Assembly (NCBI RefSeq): GCF_036881825.1
Contig: NZ_JBAJMW010000004.1
Coordinates: 428,622 to 492,621 of the forward strand
Source of the DNA: Tersicoccus mangrovi
Lineage (GTDB): Bacteria; Actinomycetota; Actinomycetes; Actinomycetales; Micrococcaceae
Direction: 5' to 3'
DNA: 64,000 nt
The notes under the pieces are model-generated. The model worked only from the letters and a program-made list of their open reading frames with translations. It had not been told where the DNA came from and did no database searches. Position 1 is the stretch's first letter; every line of letters begins with the position of its first letter. Positions 16,989 through 25,283 of the stretch are shown one piece after another. The translations under genes and the position numbers were made by a program.

Positions 16989-18486
16989 GGTCGGCCTCCG
17001 GTGCGGGCGTCGTGGAGTCGGTCGGTTCGACGGTGGTCGTGGCCGCGGCGGCCAGGGCGTCCACCAGGCGCGGGCCCAGCGCGGTGACGTCGCCGGCGCC
17101 GACGGTCAGCAGCAGGTCCCCCGGCCGGGCGGCGGCGGCCACGGCCCGGACGGCGCGCTCGGGGTCGGACTCGAGGACGACGGCGTCGCCCGGAGCGAAC
17201 CGGTCCGTGATCAGGGCGCTCGTGACGCCCGGCTCGGGCTCCTCGCGGGCCGGGTAGATGTCCAGCACGGTGACGCGGTCGGCTGCGGCGAGCGCGGCGG
17301 CGAACTCGGCGGCGAAGATGCGGGTACGGGAGAACAGGTGGGGCTGGAAGACGACGTGCACGGCTCCGGTGCCGGCGACCGAGCGGGCGGCCGCCAGCGC
17401 GGCCGCGACCTCGGTGGGGTGGTGGGCGTAGTCGTCGAACACGCGGACGGTGCCGTCGGGTGAGGCGCCCCGGTACTCGAAGCGGCGGCCAGCGCCGGTG
17501 AAGGTGCCGAGCGCGGCGCTCCCCTCCCCCGGGTCGACGCCGAGGGCGGTGCCGGCGAGCAGGGCCGCCGCGGCGTTGCGGACGTTGTGCTCCCCCGGCA
17601 CGCGCAGGGTCAGCTCGGTGCTCACGCCGCCGGGCAGGGTGATGCGGCTGTGGCTGCCGGCGCCCGCAGGCACGACGTCCTCGATCAGCGCGTCGTGCTC
17701 CGGGTCGGTGACGACACTGGTGCCGTAGGTCAGCACGGTCGGCGCGCCCGCCCGGGAGACGGCGCCGGACCGCACGGCGGCGGCCAGGTCGGCGGACCCG
17801 GCGTCGTCGCGGCAGGCGATGAGGGTGTCGTCGGGGCCGAGCAGGGCGGCGAAGTCCGCGAACGCGGCGTGCACGGCCTCGGCGGTGCCGTAGTGGTCGA
17901 GGTGGTCCGGCTCGATGTTCGTCACCACGGCCACGTGCGGGTCGTAGTTCAGGAACGACCCGTCGGACTCGTCCGCCTCGGCCACGAAGATACCGCCCGT
18001 CCCGTGGGCGGCGTTCACGCCGAGGGCGGAGACGTCACCGCCGATGGCGAAGGACGGGTCGCGGCCGGTCTCGCGCAGCAGCACGGTGGTCATCGCGGTC
18101 GTCGTGGTCTTGCCGTGCGTGCCGGCGACGGCGACGACGTCGGTCCCGGTCATCGCGGCGGCGAGGGCCTCGGACCGGTGCAGGACGGTGACCCCCGCGG
18201 CGCGGGCCGCGGCCAGCTCGGGGTTGGTGGGTCGGATCGCGGTCGAGACGACGACGGTGTCGACGTCGGCCACGTGCGCCGCGTCGTGGCCCACGTGCAC
18301 GGTCGCGCCGAGGTCCCGCAGGGCGGCCAGGACGGCGGACTCCCGCCCGTCGGACCCGCTGACCGGCACCCCGCGGGCGAGCAGGATCCGGGCGACGGCG
18401 GACATGCCGGCGCCGCCGATCCCGATGAGGTGGACACGGCCCAGCCGCGCCAGCGCGTCGGGACGGGCCGTCGTGGAATCGCTCAC
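16981..18486 (-). CDS. murC: UDP-N-acetylmuramate-L-alanine ligase
   Basis: First amino-acid-adding Mur ligase; it joins L-Ala to UDP-MurNAc with ATP. The 501-aa protein has the Rossmann-type UDP site HLIGIGGAGMSAVARIL at about residue 18, the ATP loop VAGTHGKTTTTAM, and the C-terminal domain with FDDYAHHPTEVAAAL. A start at GTG 18486 overlaps the murG stop as GTGA, indicating translational coupling. All catalytic landmarks of the family appear intact. Confidence 0.97.
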   Translation of the reverse strand: MSDSTTARPDALARLGRVHLIGIGGAGMSAVARILLARGVPVSGSDGRESAVLAALRDLGATVHVGHDAAHVADVDTVVVSTAIRPTNPELAAARAAGVTVLHRSEALAAAMTGTDVVAVAGTHGKTTTTAMTTVLLRETGRDPSFAIGGDVSALGVNAAHGTGGIFVAEADESDGSFLNYDPHVAVVTNIEPDHLDHYGTAEAVHAAFADFAALLGPDDTLIACRDDAGSADLAAAVRSGAVSRAGAPTVLTYGTSVVTDPEHDALIEDVVPAGAGSHSRITLPGGVSTELTLRVPGEHNVRNAAAALLAGTALGVDPGEGSAALGTFTGAGRRFEYRGASPDGTVRVFDDYAHHPTEVAAALAAARSVAGTGAVHVVFQPHLFSRTRIFAAEFAAALAAADRVTVLDIYPAREEPEPGVTSALITDRFAPGDAVVLESDPERAVRAVAAAARPGDLLLTVGAGDVTALGPRLVDALAAAATTTVEPTDSTTPAPEADHE

Positions 18487-19607
18487 CGGGCGCCCCCGGT
18501 CGTGTGGTTCGCGTGCTGCGCGGCGGCCTCGAGCACCAGCGCCGCCATGGTCCGGTCGGCGTCGCGGATGCCGCGTTCGGCGGCGGCAGCGGCCATGCCG
18601 GAGAGCCGCGCGTCGTCGTGCAGCAGCTCGGGCACGTGGGCGCCGATCCAGTCGGCGGTGAACTCGGGGTCCCGCACGATCAGGGCGGCACCGGCGTCGA
18701 CGAGGAAGCGCGCGTTCAGCGCCTGCTCGCCGTTGCCGTGCGGCAGCGGGACGAAGACGGCGGGCAGCCCGACGGCGGCGACCTCGCTGACCGTGCCGGC
18801 GCCGGCGCGGGCGACGAGCAGGTCGGCGGCCGCGTACAGGTCGGCCATGCCGTCGACGTACTCGACCTGCGTGTAGTGCTCCGCGGTGACGGGCACGCCG
18901 GGGGCGGACTCCATCCGCTTGCCCCGCCCCGTCACGTGAAGCACGCTGATCCCGGCCTCGGCCAGCGCCGGCAGCGCCGCGATCAGGGCTCGGTTCAGGG
19001 ACGCCGCGCCGGAGGAGCCGCCGGTGACGGCGAGCAGGCGCGCGTCCGGGTCGATGCCGAACCGGGCGCGGGCGGCAGCCCGGGCGGCGGAGCGGTCCAG
19101 GTCCGCGATGGCCCGGTTCATCGGCATGCCGACGAGCTTCGCGTGCGGCAGCTTCGTCTGGCTGAAGGCGGTCGCGACGGTCGTGGCGAATCGCGCGCCG
19201 ACCCGGTTGGCCAGGCCCGCGGTGACGTTGGCCTCGTGGATGACGATGGGCACCCCCCGGCGTCGGGCCGCCAGGTACAGCGGGGTGCACACGTAGCCGC
19301 CGACACCGACGACGGCGTCGGCGTGCGCCCGGTCGAGGATCTCGCCGGCCTGCCGCACCGCCTTCGCGAGGCGGGTGGGCAGCCGCAGCAGGTCCGCGGA
19401 GAGCGAGCGGGGCATCGGCACGCGTTCGATGGTCGCCAGCCGGTACCCGGCGGCGGGCACGAGCCGGGTCTCCATGCCGGTGGGCGTGCCGACGGCGACG
19501 AGGTCGGCGTCGGGCCGGGTGGCGCGGATCGCGTCGGCGATGGCCAGCAGAGGGGACACGTGGCCGGCGGTGCCGCCGCCACCCAGGACGATGCTCGGGC
19601 CGGTCAT
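18483..19607 (-). CDS. murG: MurG glycosyltransferase (lipid II synthesis)
   Basis: GT28 transferase that adds GlcNAc to lipid I on the inner face of the membrane, producing lipid II. Visible landmarks are the N-terminal GGGGTAGHVSPLLAIA, the HEANVTAGLANRV loop and the C-terminal donor-binding LLVARAGAGTVSEVAAVGLPAVFVPLPH. The length is 374 aa. The ATG at 19607 shares its first base with the ftsW stop (TGATG). It lies between ftsW and murC, the classical dcw order. Confidence 0.97.
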   Translation of the reverse strand: MTGPSIVLGGGGTAGHVSPLLAIADAIRATRPDADLVAVGTPTGMETRLVPAAGYRLATIERVPMPRSLSADLLRLPTRLAKAVRQAGEILDRAHADAVVGVGGYVCTPLYLAARRRGVPIVIHEANVTAGLANRVGARFATTVATAFSQTKLPHAKLVGMPMNRAIADLDRSAARAAARARFGIDPDARLLAVTGGSSGAASLNRALIAALPALAEAGISVLHVTGRGKRMESAPGVPVTAEHYTQVEYVDGMADLYAAADLLVARAGAGTVSEVAAVGLPAVFVPLPHGNGEQALNARFLVDAGAALIVRDPEFTADWIGAHVPELLHDDARLSGMAAAAAERGIRDADRTMAALVLEAAAQHANHTTGGAR

Positions 19608-20944
19608 CAGGCGCGCCCCCGTCCGGTGAAGGCGGGTTCGCCGTCGCGGGCGAGCAGCGACGGGCGGCCGAGGCCGGAACCGGCGCGCCGCGGCGTCGGG
19701 CGGGTCCGGGCGAAGGAGAGCACGACGCCGATGCCGCACAGCACCACCAGCAGCGACGAGCCGCCGTAGGAGATGAACGGCAGCGGCACGCCGATGACGG
19801 GCAGCAGGCCGGTGACCATCGCGATGTTGACGAACGCCTGCCCGAGGATCCAGGTGAGGATCGCGCCGGAGGTGATCCGGACGAACGGGTCGGTGTGCCG
19901 CATGATGACGCGGAGGATCGCGATCGCGAGGATGCCGAAGAGGCACAGGACGACGATGGTGCCGACGAGGCCGAGCTCCTCCCCGATGATCGAGAAGATG
20001 AAGTCGTTGTGGGCCTCGGGGATGTAGAACCACTTCTGCCGGCTCTGGCCGAGGCCGACGCCCCACCAGCCGCCCGAGGCGAGGGCGCCCAGACCCGCGT
20101 TGGCCTGGTCGTTGATGCCGACGCACTGGCCGTCGCCGAGCCAGCCGGTGATGCGGCACATGCGGTTACCGCTGCCGAGCGCCATGACGATGGCGCCGGC
20201 CGCGGCGACGAGACCGGCGACGAGGAAGAGCCGCTTCGGCACGCCCGAGAAGAACAGGGTCGCGATCACGATGAGCGTCAGCAGCAGCGAGGTGCCGAGG
20301 TCGTGCTGGAGGACGACGAGCCCGATGATGATGCCGGCGACGGGCAGCACGGGGATGAGCGCGTGCTTGAGCTGGCCGAGCAGGGCGCCCTTGCGGGCGA
20401 GGATGAGCGGCATCCACACGCAGAGCGCGAACTTGGCCGCCTCCGAGGGCTGCGCGGTGAGGCCACCGAGCCGCAGCCAGCTGCGGTTGCCGTTCACCTC
20501 GTACCCGAGGGGGGTGAAGATCGCGAGGAGCAGCAGCACGGCGAATCCGACGGTCGGCCACGCGAGCAGCTTGATGGTCCGCACGGGCAGCCGGCTCAGG
20601 ATGAACATGAGGGCCAGGCCGCCCACGCCGAACATGCCCTGCTTGATGAACAGCGCGTAGGAGGAACCCTCCTCGGCGATCGCCTCGACCGCGGACGAGG
20701 AGAGCACCATGAGCAGCCCGACCGCGGTCAGTGCGATCGTCGCGCCGAGGATCAGGTAGTAGCTCGAGTTGCCCGACCGCTGATCCCGGTCCTCGATCCT
20801 CGCCCACACGCCGGCGATGAGCCGGAACAGGGTCGACCGGGGGACGCGCGGCGCCGGGGCCGATGCCGGCCGGGAGCCGGACGGCCGGACGGCGGTGGCG
20901 GACCCGGCTCGAGGGGTCTGGGGACGCGGGGGCGTCATGACCAC
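19607..20944 (-). CDS. ftsW: Peptidoglycan polymerase FtsW
   Basis: SEDS-family septal glycosyltransferase, partner of FtsI. About ten membrane helices are predicted, after a Pro/Ala/Arg-rich cytosolic N terminus of about 55 residues. Family motifs include NGNRSWLRLGGLTAQPSEAAK, with the conserved Pro-Ser-Glu, and the C-terminal GVPLPFISYGGSSLL. It starts at GTG 20944 with AGGAG 7 nt upstream. A 129-bp gap separates it from murD, unusual among the otherwise overlapping genes. It could hold a secondary promoter, but I see no clear one. Confidence 0.96.
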   Translation of the reverse strand: MVMTPPRPQTPRAGSATAVRPSGSRPASAPAPRVPRSTLFRLIAGVWARIEDRDQRSGNSSYYLILGATIALTAVGLLMVLSSSAVEAIAEEGSSYALFIKQGMFGVGGLALMFILSRLPVRTIKLLAWPTVGFAVLLLLAIFTPLGYEVNGNRSWLRLGGLTAQPSEAAKFALCVWMPLILARKGALLGQLKHALIPVLPVAGIIIGLVVLQHDLGTSLLLTLIVIATLFFSGVPKRLFLVAGLVAAAGAIVMALGSGNRMCRITGWLGDGQCVGINDQANAGLGALASGGWWGVGLGQSRQKWFYIPEAHNDFIFSIIGEELGLVGTIVVLCLFGILAIAILRVIMRHTDPFVRITSGAILTWILGQAFVNIAMVTGLLPVIGVPLPFISYGGSSLLVVLCGIGVVLSFARTRPTPRRAGSGLGRPSLLARDGEPAFTGRGRA

Positions 20945-21073
20945 GGGGGAACTCCTGTCTGCAGCGAGGGGACCGGTCTCGTCGTCCCGGCCGGACGGGC
21001 GAGCACCTCGACCCGGGGGCGGGCGGTTCGACCGCCGTCGTCCTGGTGCCGGTCGGTCGACCGGCGAACGACG

Positions 21074-22675
21074 TCAGTCGACGTCCGCGCCACCGTCGGT
21101 GGAGCCCTGCCCGGTGGGGCCGGCACCAGCGGTGCGCTCCCCTGTGGAGAGGTCCCGCACCGCCTGGATGAAGGCGTCGCCGCGTTCGGCGTAGGAGACG
21201 AACTGGTCCATCGAGGCGGCCGCCGGTGCCATCAGCACGGTGTCCCCGTCGGAGGCCACCGCGGCGGCGGCCGACACGGCCCAGGCCATGACGTCTGATC
21301 CTGCCCCGGCAGGCTGCCCGGTTCCAGTCTCGCCCGCGTCGCGCTCGATGACGGGCACATCCGGAGCGTGTCGTGCCAGTGCCGTGCGCAGGTCGGCGCT
21401 GTCCACGCCGATCAGGACGACGGCGCTGAGCCGCTCCCGGTGACGGGTGATGAGGTCCTCGTAGGCGACGCCCTTGGACAGGCCGCCGGCGATCCACACG
21501 ACCGGCCGGAACGCCGCCAGCGACGCATCGGCCGCATGGGGGTTGGTGGCCTTGGAGTCGTTGACCCACAGCACGCCGTCGAGGGTCGCGACCGGCTGGA
21601 TGCGGTGGGCGCCGGGCTGGTAGGCGCGCAGCCCGTCGCGCACGGCGACCGGCTCGACGCCCGCGGCGCGGGCCAGCGCGGCGGCGGCGAGGGCGTTGGC
21701 CACCTGGTGCCGCGGCACGAGGTCCCCGATGTCGGAGATCTGGGCGAGTTCGGCGGCGCTGTCGCGGCGCTCGGCGATGAAGGCACGGTCCACGAGCAGG
21801 CCGTCGACGATGCCGAGCATGCTGACGGCCGGGGCGCCGGTCGTGAACCCGATCGCACGGGCCCCCTCGACGACGTCGGCGTCCTCGACCATCCGCTCGG
21901 TCTCGATCTGCTCCGCGTTGTAGACGCACGCCACCCGGGTCCGGGCGTACACCGAGGCCTTGGCGTCCCGGTAGGCCTCGTAGGAGCCGTGCCAGTCGAC
22001 GTGGTCCTCGGCGACGTTCAGGCACACGCTGGCCAGCGGCGAGAGGCTGTGGCTGTAGTGCAGCTGGAAGCTGGAGAGCTCGACGGCCAGGACGTCGTAC
22101 TCGACCGGGTCGCGCAGCGCATCGAGGATCGGCGTGCCGACGTTGCCGACGGCGATCGCCCTGAGGCCGGCGGCCTGCAGGATGGCCTCCGTCATCCCGA
22201 CCGTGGTGGTCTTGCCGTTGGTCCCGGTGATGGCGAGCCAGGCGGGCGTCTTCCGGCCGGCGCGCTCGCTGACCCGCCACGCGAGCTCGGTGTCGCCCCA
22301 CACGGGCACACCGGCGGCCTGCGCGGCACGCAGCAGGGGGGCGGTGGGGCGCCAGCCGGGGGAGACGACGATGAGCTCGGGCTGCGCGTCGTCGATCACC
22401 GGGAGGGTGCCGCCCGTGTCCGGGCCGAGGAGGACGTCGCGGGCGCCGACGATGCGCAGCGTGTCCGCGGCCTGGCGGCTGGCGTCGGTGTCGGCCGCGT
22501 CGACGACGACGACGGCGGCGCCGAGCTCGATCAGGGTGTCCGCGGCGGCGAAGCCGGCGGTGCCGATGCCGGCGACGACGACGCGCAGTCCGGACCAGTC
22601 CGCGTCCCAGGAGCGCAGGTCCCGAGTGCGGTCGGTGTCGGTGAGAGGGGGCTCGGCGGAGGGCTCCGGGCTCAC
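21074..22675 (-). CDS. murD: UDP-N-acetylmuramoylalanine-D-glutamate ligase
   Basis: Adds D-Glu to UDP-MurNAc-L-Ala with ATP. The N-terminal UDP-binding domain starts LRVVVAGIGTAGFAAADTL; the ATP loop is ITGTNGKTTTVGM; later motifs include VNDSKATNPHAADASL and IAGGLSKGVAYEDL. At 533 aa it is longer than the usual 450-500 aa because of an N-terminal stretch of about 27 residues and a Gly/Thr-rich C-terminal tail. It starts at GTG 22675, overlapping the mraY stop as GTGA. Confidence 0.96.
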   Translation of the reverse strand: MSPEPSAEPPLTDTDRTRDLRSWDADWSGLRVVVAGIGTAGFAAADTLIELGAAVVVVDAADTDASRQAADTLRIVGARDVLLGPDTGGTLPVIDDAQPELIVVSPGWRPTAPLLRAAQAAGVPVWGDTELAWRVSERAGRKTPAWLAITGTNGKTTTVGMTEAILQAAGLRAIAVGNVGTPILDALRDPVEYDVLAVELSSFQLHYSHSLSPLASVCLNVAEDHVDWHGSYEAYRDAKASVYARTRVACVYNAEQIETERMVEDADVVEGARAIGFTTGAPAVSMLGIVDGLLVDRAFIAERRDSAAELAQISDIGDLVPRHQVANALAAAALARAAGVEPVAVRDGLRAYQPGAHRIQPVATLDGVLWVNDSKATNPHAADASLAAFRPVVWIAGGLSKGVAYEDLITRHRERLSAVVLIGVDSADLRTALARHAPDVPVIERDAGETGTGQPAGAGSDVMAWAVSAAAAVASDGDTVLMAPAAASMDQFVSYAERGDAFIQAVRDLSTGERTAGAGPTGQGSTDGGADVD

Positions 22676-23778
22676 GCGAGGGCCACCCATTCGGCGTAGA
22701 ACATGCCGACGGCCACGGCGACGCACAGCCCGCACACGATCCAGAAGCGGACCACGACGGTCACCTCGGCCCAGCCCTTGAGCTCGAAGTGGTGCTGCAG
22801 GGGCGCCATCTTGAACAGGCGCCTGCCCTTGGTCAGTTTGAAGAACCCGACCTGCAGGATCACCGAGAGGGAGATGATGACGAACAGGCCGGCCAGGACG
22901 ATGAGCAGCAGCTCGGTGCGGGAGAGGATCGAGAACGCGGCGACCGCACCGCCCAGGGCCAGCGAACCGGTGTCGCCCATGAAGATCTTCGCCGGCGACG
23001 TGTTCCACCAGAGGAACCCGACCAGGGCGCCGATGAGGGCCGCGGCGAGCATCGCCAGATCCAGCGGATCACGGACCATGTAGCAGGCGCCGTGGGCGAT
23101 GCGCGGGGACGCGCAGTTCTGGTTGTACTGCCAGAAGCCCATGATCAGATACCCGCTGAACACCATGATCGACGCGCCGGCGGCGAGGCCGTCCAGCCCG
23201 TCGGTCAGGTTCACGCCGTTGGTCGTCCCGGTGACGATGAGGTTGGCCCAGATCACGAACAGCACGACGCCGAGCGCGGGACCGGCGAACGCGAGGTTGA
23301 CGGGCGTGTCCCGAACGAAGGAGATGGCGGTCGAGGCCGGCGTGACGCCGTTGGCGTCGGGGAAGCCGAGCGCCATCACGGCGAAGACGATGCCGATGAT
23401 GCCCTGCAGCACGAGCTTGGCGACCGCGGTCAACCCGAGGCTGCGCTGCTTGGAGATCTTCAGGGCGTCGTCGAGGAAGCCGACCCCGCCCATCGCGCAC
23501 ATGAGGAACAGCAGGAGGGCGCCGGAGATGGTCGGCCCCTCGGCGCGCGGGTTGAGCAGGAAGACGATGAGGTGGGTGAGCAGGTAGCTCACGACCACCG
23601 CGGCGACGACGACGGTGCCGCCCATGGTGGGCGTGCCGCGCTTGGTGTGGTGCGAGGTGGGGCCGTCGTCGCGGATGAACTGGCCGTAGCCGCGCCGCAC
23701 GAGCAGGCGGATGAACAGCGGCGTGCCGATCAGGGAGAAGAGCAGGGCCAGGCCACCGCCGAGGATGAGCGCGATCAC
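22672..23778 (-). CDS. mraY: Phospho-MurNAc-pentapeptide transferase MraY
   Basis: Polytopic membrane enzyme that transfers phospho-MurNAc-pentapeptide to undecaprenyl phosphate, giving lipid I. About ten helices are predicted. Catalytic segments are HHTKRGTPTMGG, the NLTDGLDGLAAG Asp motif, and FMGDTGSLALGG; the histidine-rich MAPLQHHFELKGW loop is present near the C terminus. The 368-aa frame starts at GTG 23778 and overlaps the murF stop as GTGA. Confidence 0.97.
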   Translation of the reverse strand: MIALILGGGLALLFSLIGTPLFIRLLVRRGYGQFIRDDGPTSHHTKRGTPTMGGTVVVAAVVVSYLLTHLIVFLLNPRAEGPTISGALLLFLMCAMGGVGFLDDALKISKQRSLGLTAVAKLVLQGIIGIVFAVMALGFPDANGVTPASTAISFVRDTPVNLAFAGPALGVVLFVIWANLIVTGTTNGVNLTDGLDGLAAGASIMVFSGYLIMGFWQYNQNCASPRIAHGACYMVRDPLDLAMLAAALIGALVGFLWWNTSPAKIFMGDTGSLALGGAVAAFSILSRTELLLIVLAGLFVIISLSVILQVGFFKLTKGRRLFKMAPLQHHFELKGWAEVTVVVRFWIVCGLCVAVAVGMFYAEWVALA

Positions 23779-25283
23779 GGCGCGGTGACCTCCGGCGCTG
23801 CGGGACCCTCGTCCGTGCCCTGGCTGCTCATCGGCCCCCATGCTATCCGATCGCCCAGGTGGCGCAGGCCGGCCCCGTTGGAGGACTTGACGAGCACGAT
23901 GTCGCCGGGGCGGAGCGCGTCGGCGAGCAGCGCCTCGGCCGCGTCGGCGTCGGGCACCCAGCGCGACTCGTCGCCCCAGGAGCCCTCCATCACCGCACCG
24001 GTGTGGATCGCGCGGGCGTCCTCCCCCACGACGACGAGCTGAGCGATGTTCAGGCGCACCGCGGCGCGGCCGACGGCGTCGTGCTCGGCGACGGAGCCCT
24101 CCCCCAGCTCGAGCATCGTGCCGAGGACCGCCCACGTGCGCCGGCCCGAGTCGGCGCCGAGCGCGGCGAGCGTGCGCAGGGCGGCGCGCATGGAGTCGGG
24201 ATTGGCGTTGTAGGCGTCGTTGATGACGGTCACCCCGTCGGCCCGGTCGGTGCGCTCCATCCGCCAGCGGCTGACGGCGCCGCTGCTGGTGAGCACCTCG
24301 GCGATCGCGGCGCCGGGAACCCCGGCGGCGTGGGCGAGGGCGGCGGAGGCGAGCAGGTTGCCGATGTGGTGCACGCCGATCAGGCGGCTCGTGATGTCGT
24401 GCTCGCTCGTCGCGCCGGCAGGTCCGGCGGGCAGGTGGAGCGTGAAGACGGGGTGCCCGTCGGTGTCGGTGTGCAGGTTCGAGGCACGCACGGCGTCCGC
24501 GAGCTGCGGGTCGTCCGCGGCGTGGGGGTCGGCGGTGAACCAGAGCACCGGGGCGGCGGTGCGGGCGGCCATGGTGCGGACCCGCTCGTCGTCGTGGTTG
24601 AGGACCGCGGTGCCGGTCGACGGCAGGGCCTCGACCAGCTCGCCCTTGGTGGTGACGATGTTCTCGACGGAGCCGAACTCGCCCAGGTGGGCGCTGCCGA
24701 CCATGAGCACGGCACCGAGGTCGGGGCGGACCATGTCGGCCAGGTAGGCGATGTTGCCGAGCTGGGTGGCGCCCATCTCGATGACGAGGTACCGAGTGTC
24801 CGGGCCGGCGGTGAACACGGTCAGCGGGACGCCGACCTCGCCGTTGTAGGACCCGATGGGTCCGACGGTCGGCCCCTGCGTCGCCAGGAGGGCGGTGGTC
24901 AGGTCCTTGGTCGTGGTCTTGCCGGCCGACCCGGTGACGCCGACGACGGTCAGGTCTCCGGCGGCACGCAGGCGGGCGACGTGGTCGGCGGCCAGGGCGC
25001 CCATGGCGAGCACGGCGTCGGGCACGACGACGGCCGGGTGCGGGCGGCCGGTGTCGTCGGTGGTCTCCCGCTCGGCGAGGATCAGGGTGGCGCCGGCGGC
25101 CAGCGCGGCGGGGATGAAGTCGTGTCCGTCGGCCACCTCCCCGGGCTTGGCGACGAAGAGGGTGCCGGCGGTGACCTCGCGGGAGTCGGTGGCGACGGTC
25201 GTGACGACCGCCTCCGGATCGGCGCCGGCGGTGAGCGTACCGCCGGTGATCTCGGCGATCTGCGTCGCCGTGAGGTCCATCAT
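23775..25283 (-). CDS. murF: UDP-MurNAc-tripeptide:D-Ala-D-Ala ligase
   Basis: Adds the D-Ala-D-Ala dipeptide, the last step of UDP-MurNAc-pentapeptide synthesis. Motifs are the N-terminal substrate domain (TATQIAEITGGTL and TDSREVTAGTLFVA), the ATP loop GVTGSAGKTTTKDL, and INDAYNANPDSMRAAL. Two consecutive ATGs are possible: 25283 (ATGA overlap with the murE stop) and 25280 (one base shared). The first is used here, giving 502 aa; the choice is unresolved because the nearest purine-rich site is 12 nt away. Confidence 0.96.
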   Translation of the reverse strand: MMDLTATQIAEITGGTLTAGADPEAVVTTVATDSREVTAGTLFVAKPGEVADGHDFIPAALAAGATLILAERETTDDTGRPHPAVVVPDAVLAMGALAADHVARLRAAGDLTVVGVTGSAGKTTTKDLTTALLATQGPTVGPIGSYNGEVGVPLTVFTAGPDTRYLVIEMGATQLGNIAYLADMVRPDLGAVLMVGSAHLGEFGSVENIVTTKGELVEALPSTGTAVLNHDDERVRTMAARTAAPVLWFTADPHAADDPQLADAVRASNLHTDTDGHPVFTLHLPAGPAGATSEHDITSRLIGVHHIGNLLASAALAHAAGVPGAAIAEVLTSSGAVSRWRMERTDRADGVTVINDAYNANPDSMRAALRTLAALGADSGRRTWAVLGTMLELGEGSVAEHDAVGRAAVRLNIAQLVVVGEDARAIHTGAVMEGSWGDESRWVPDADAAEALLADALRPGDIVLVKSSNGAGLRHLGDRIAWGPMSSQGTDEGPAAPEVTAP

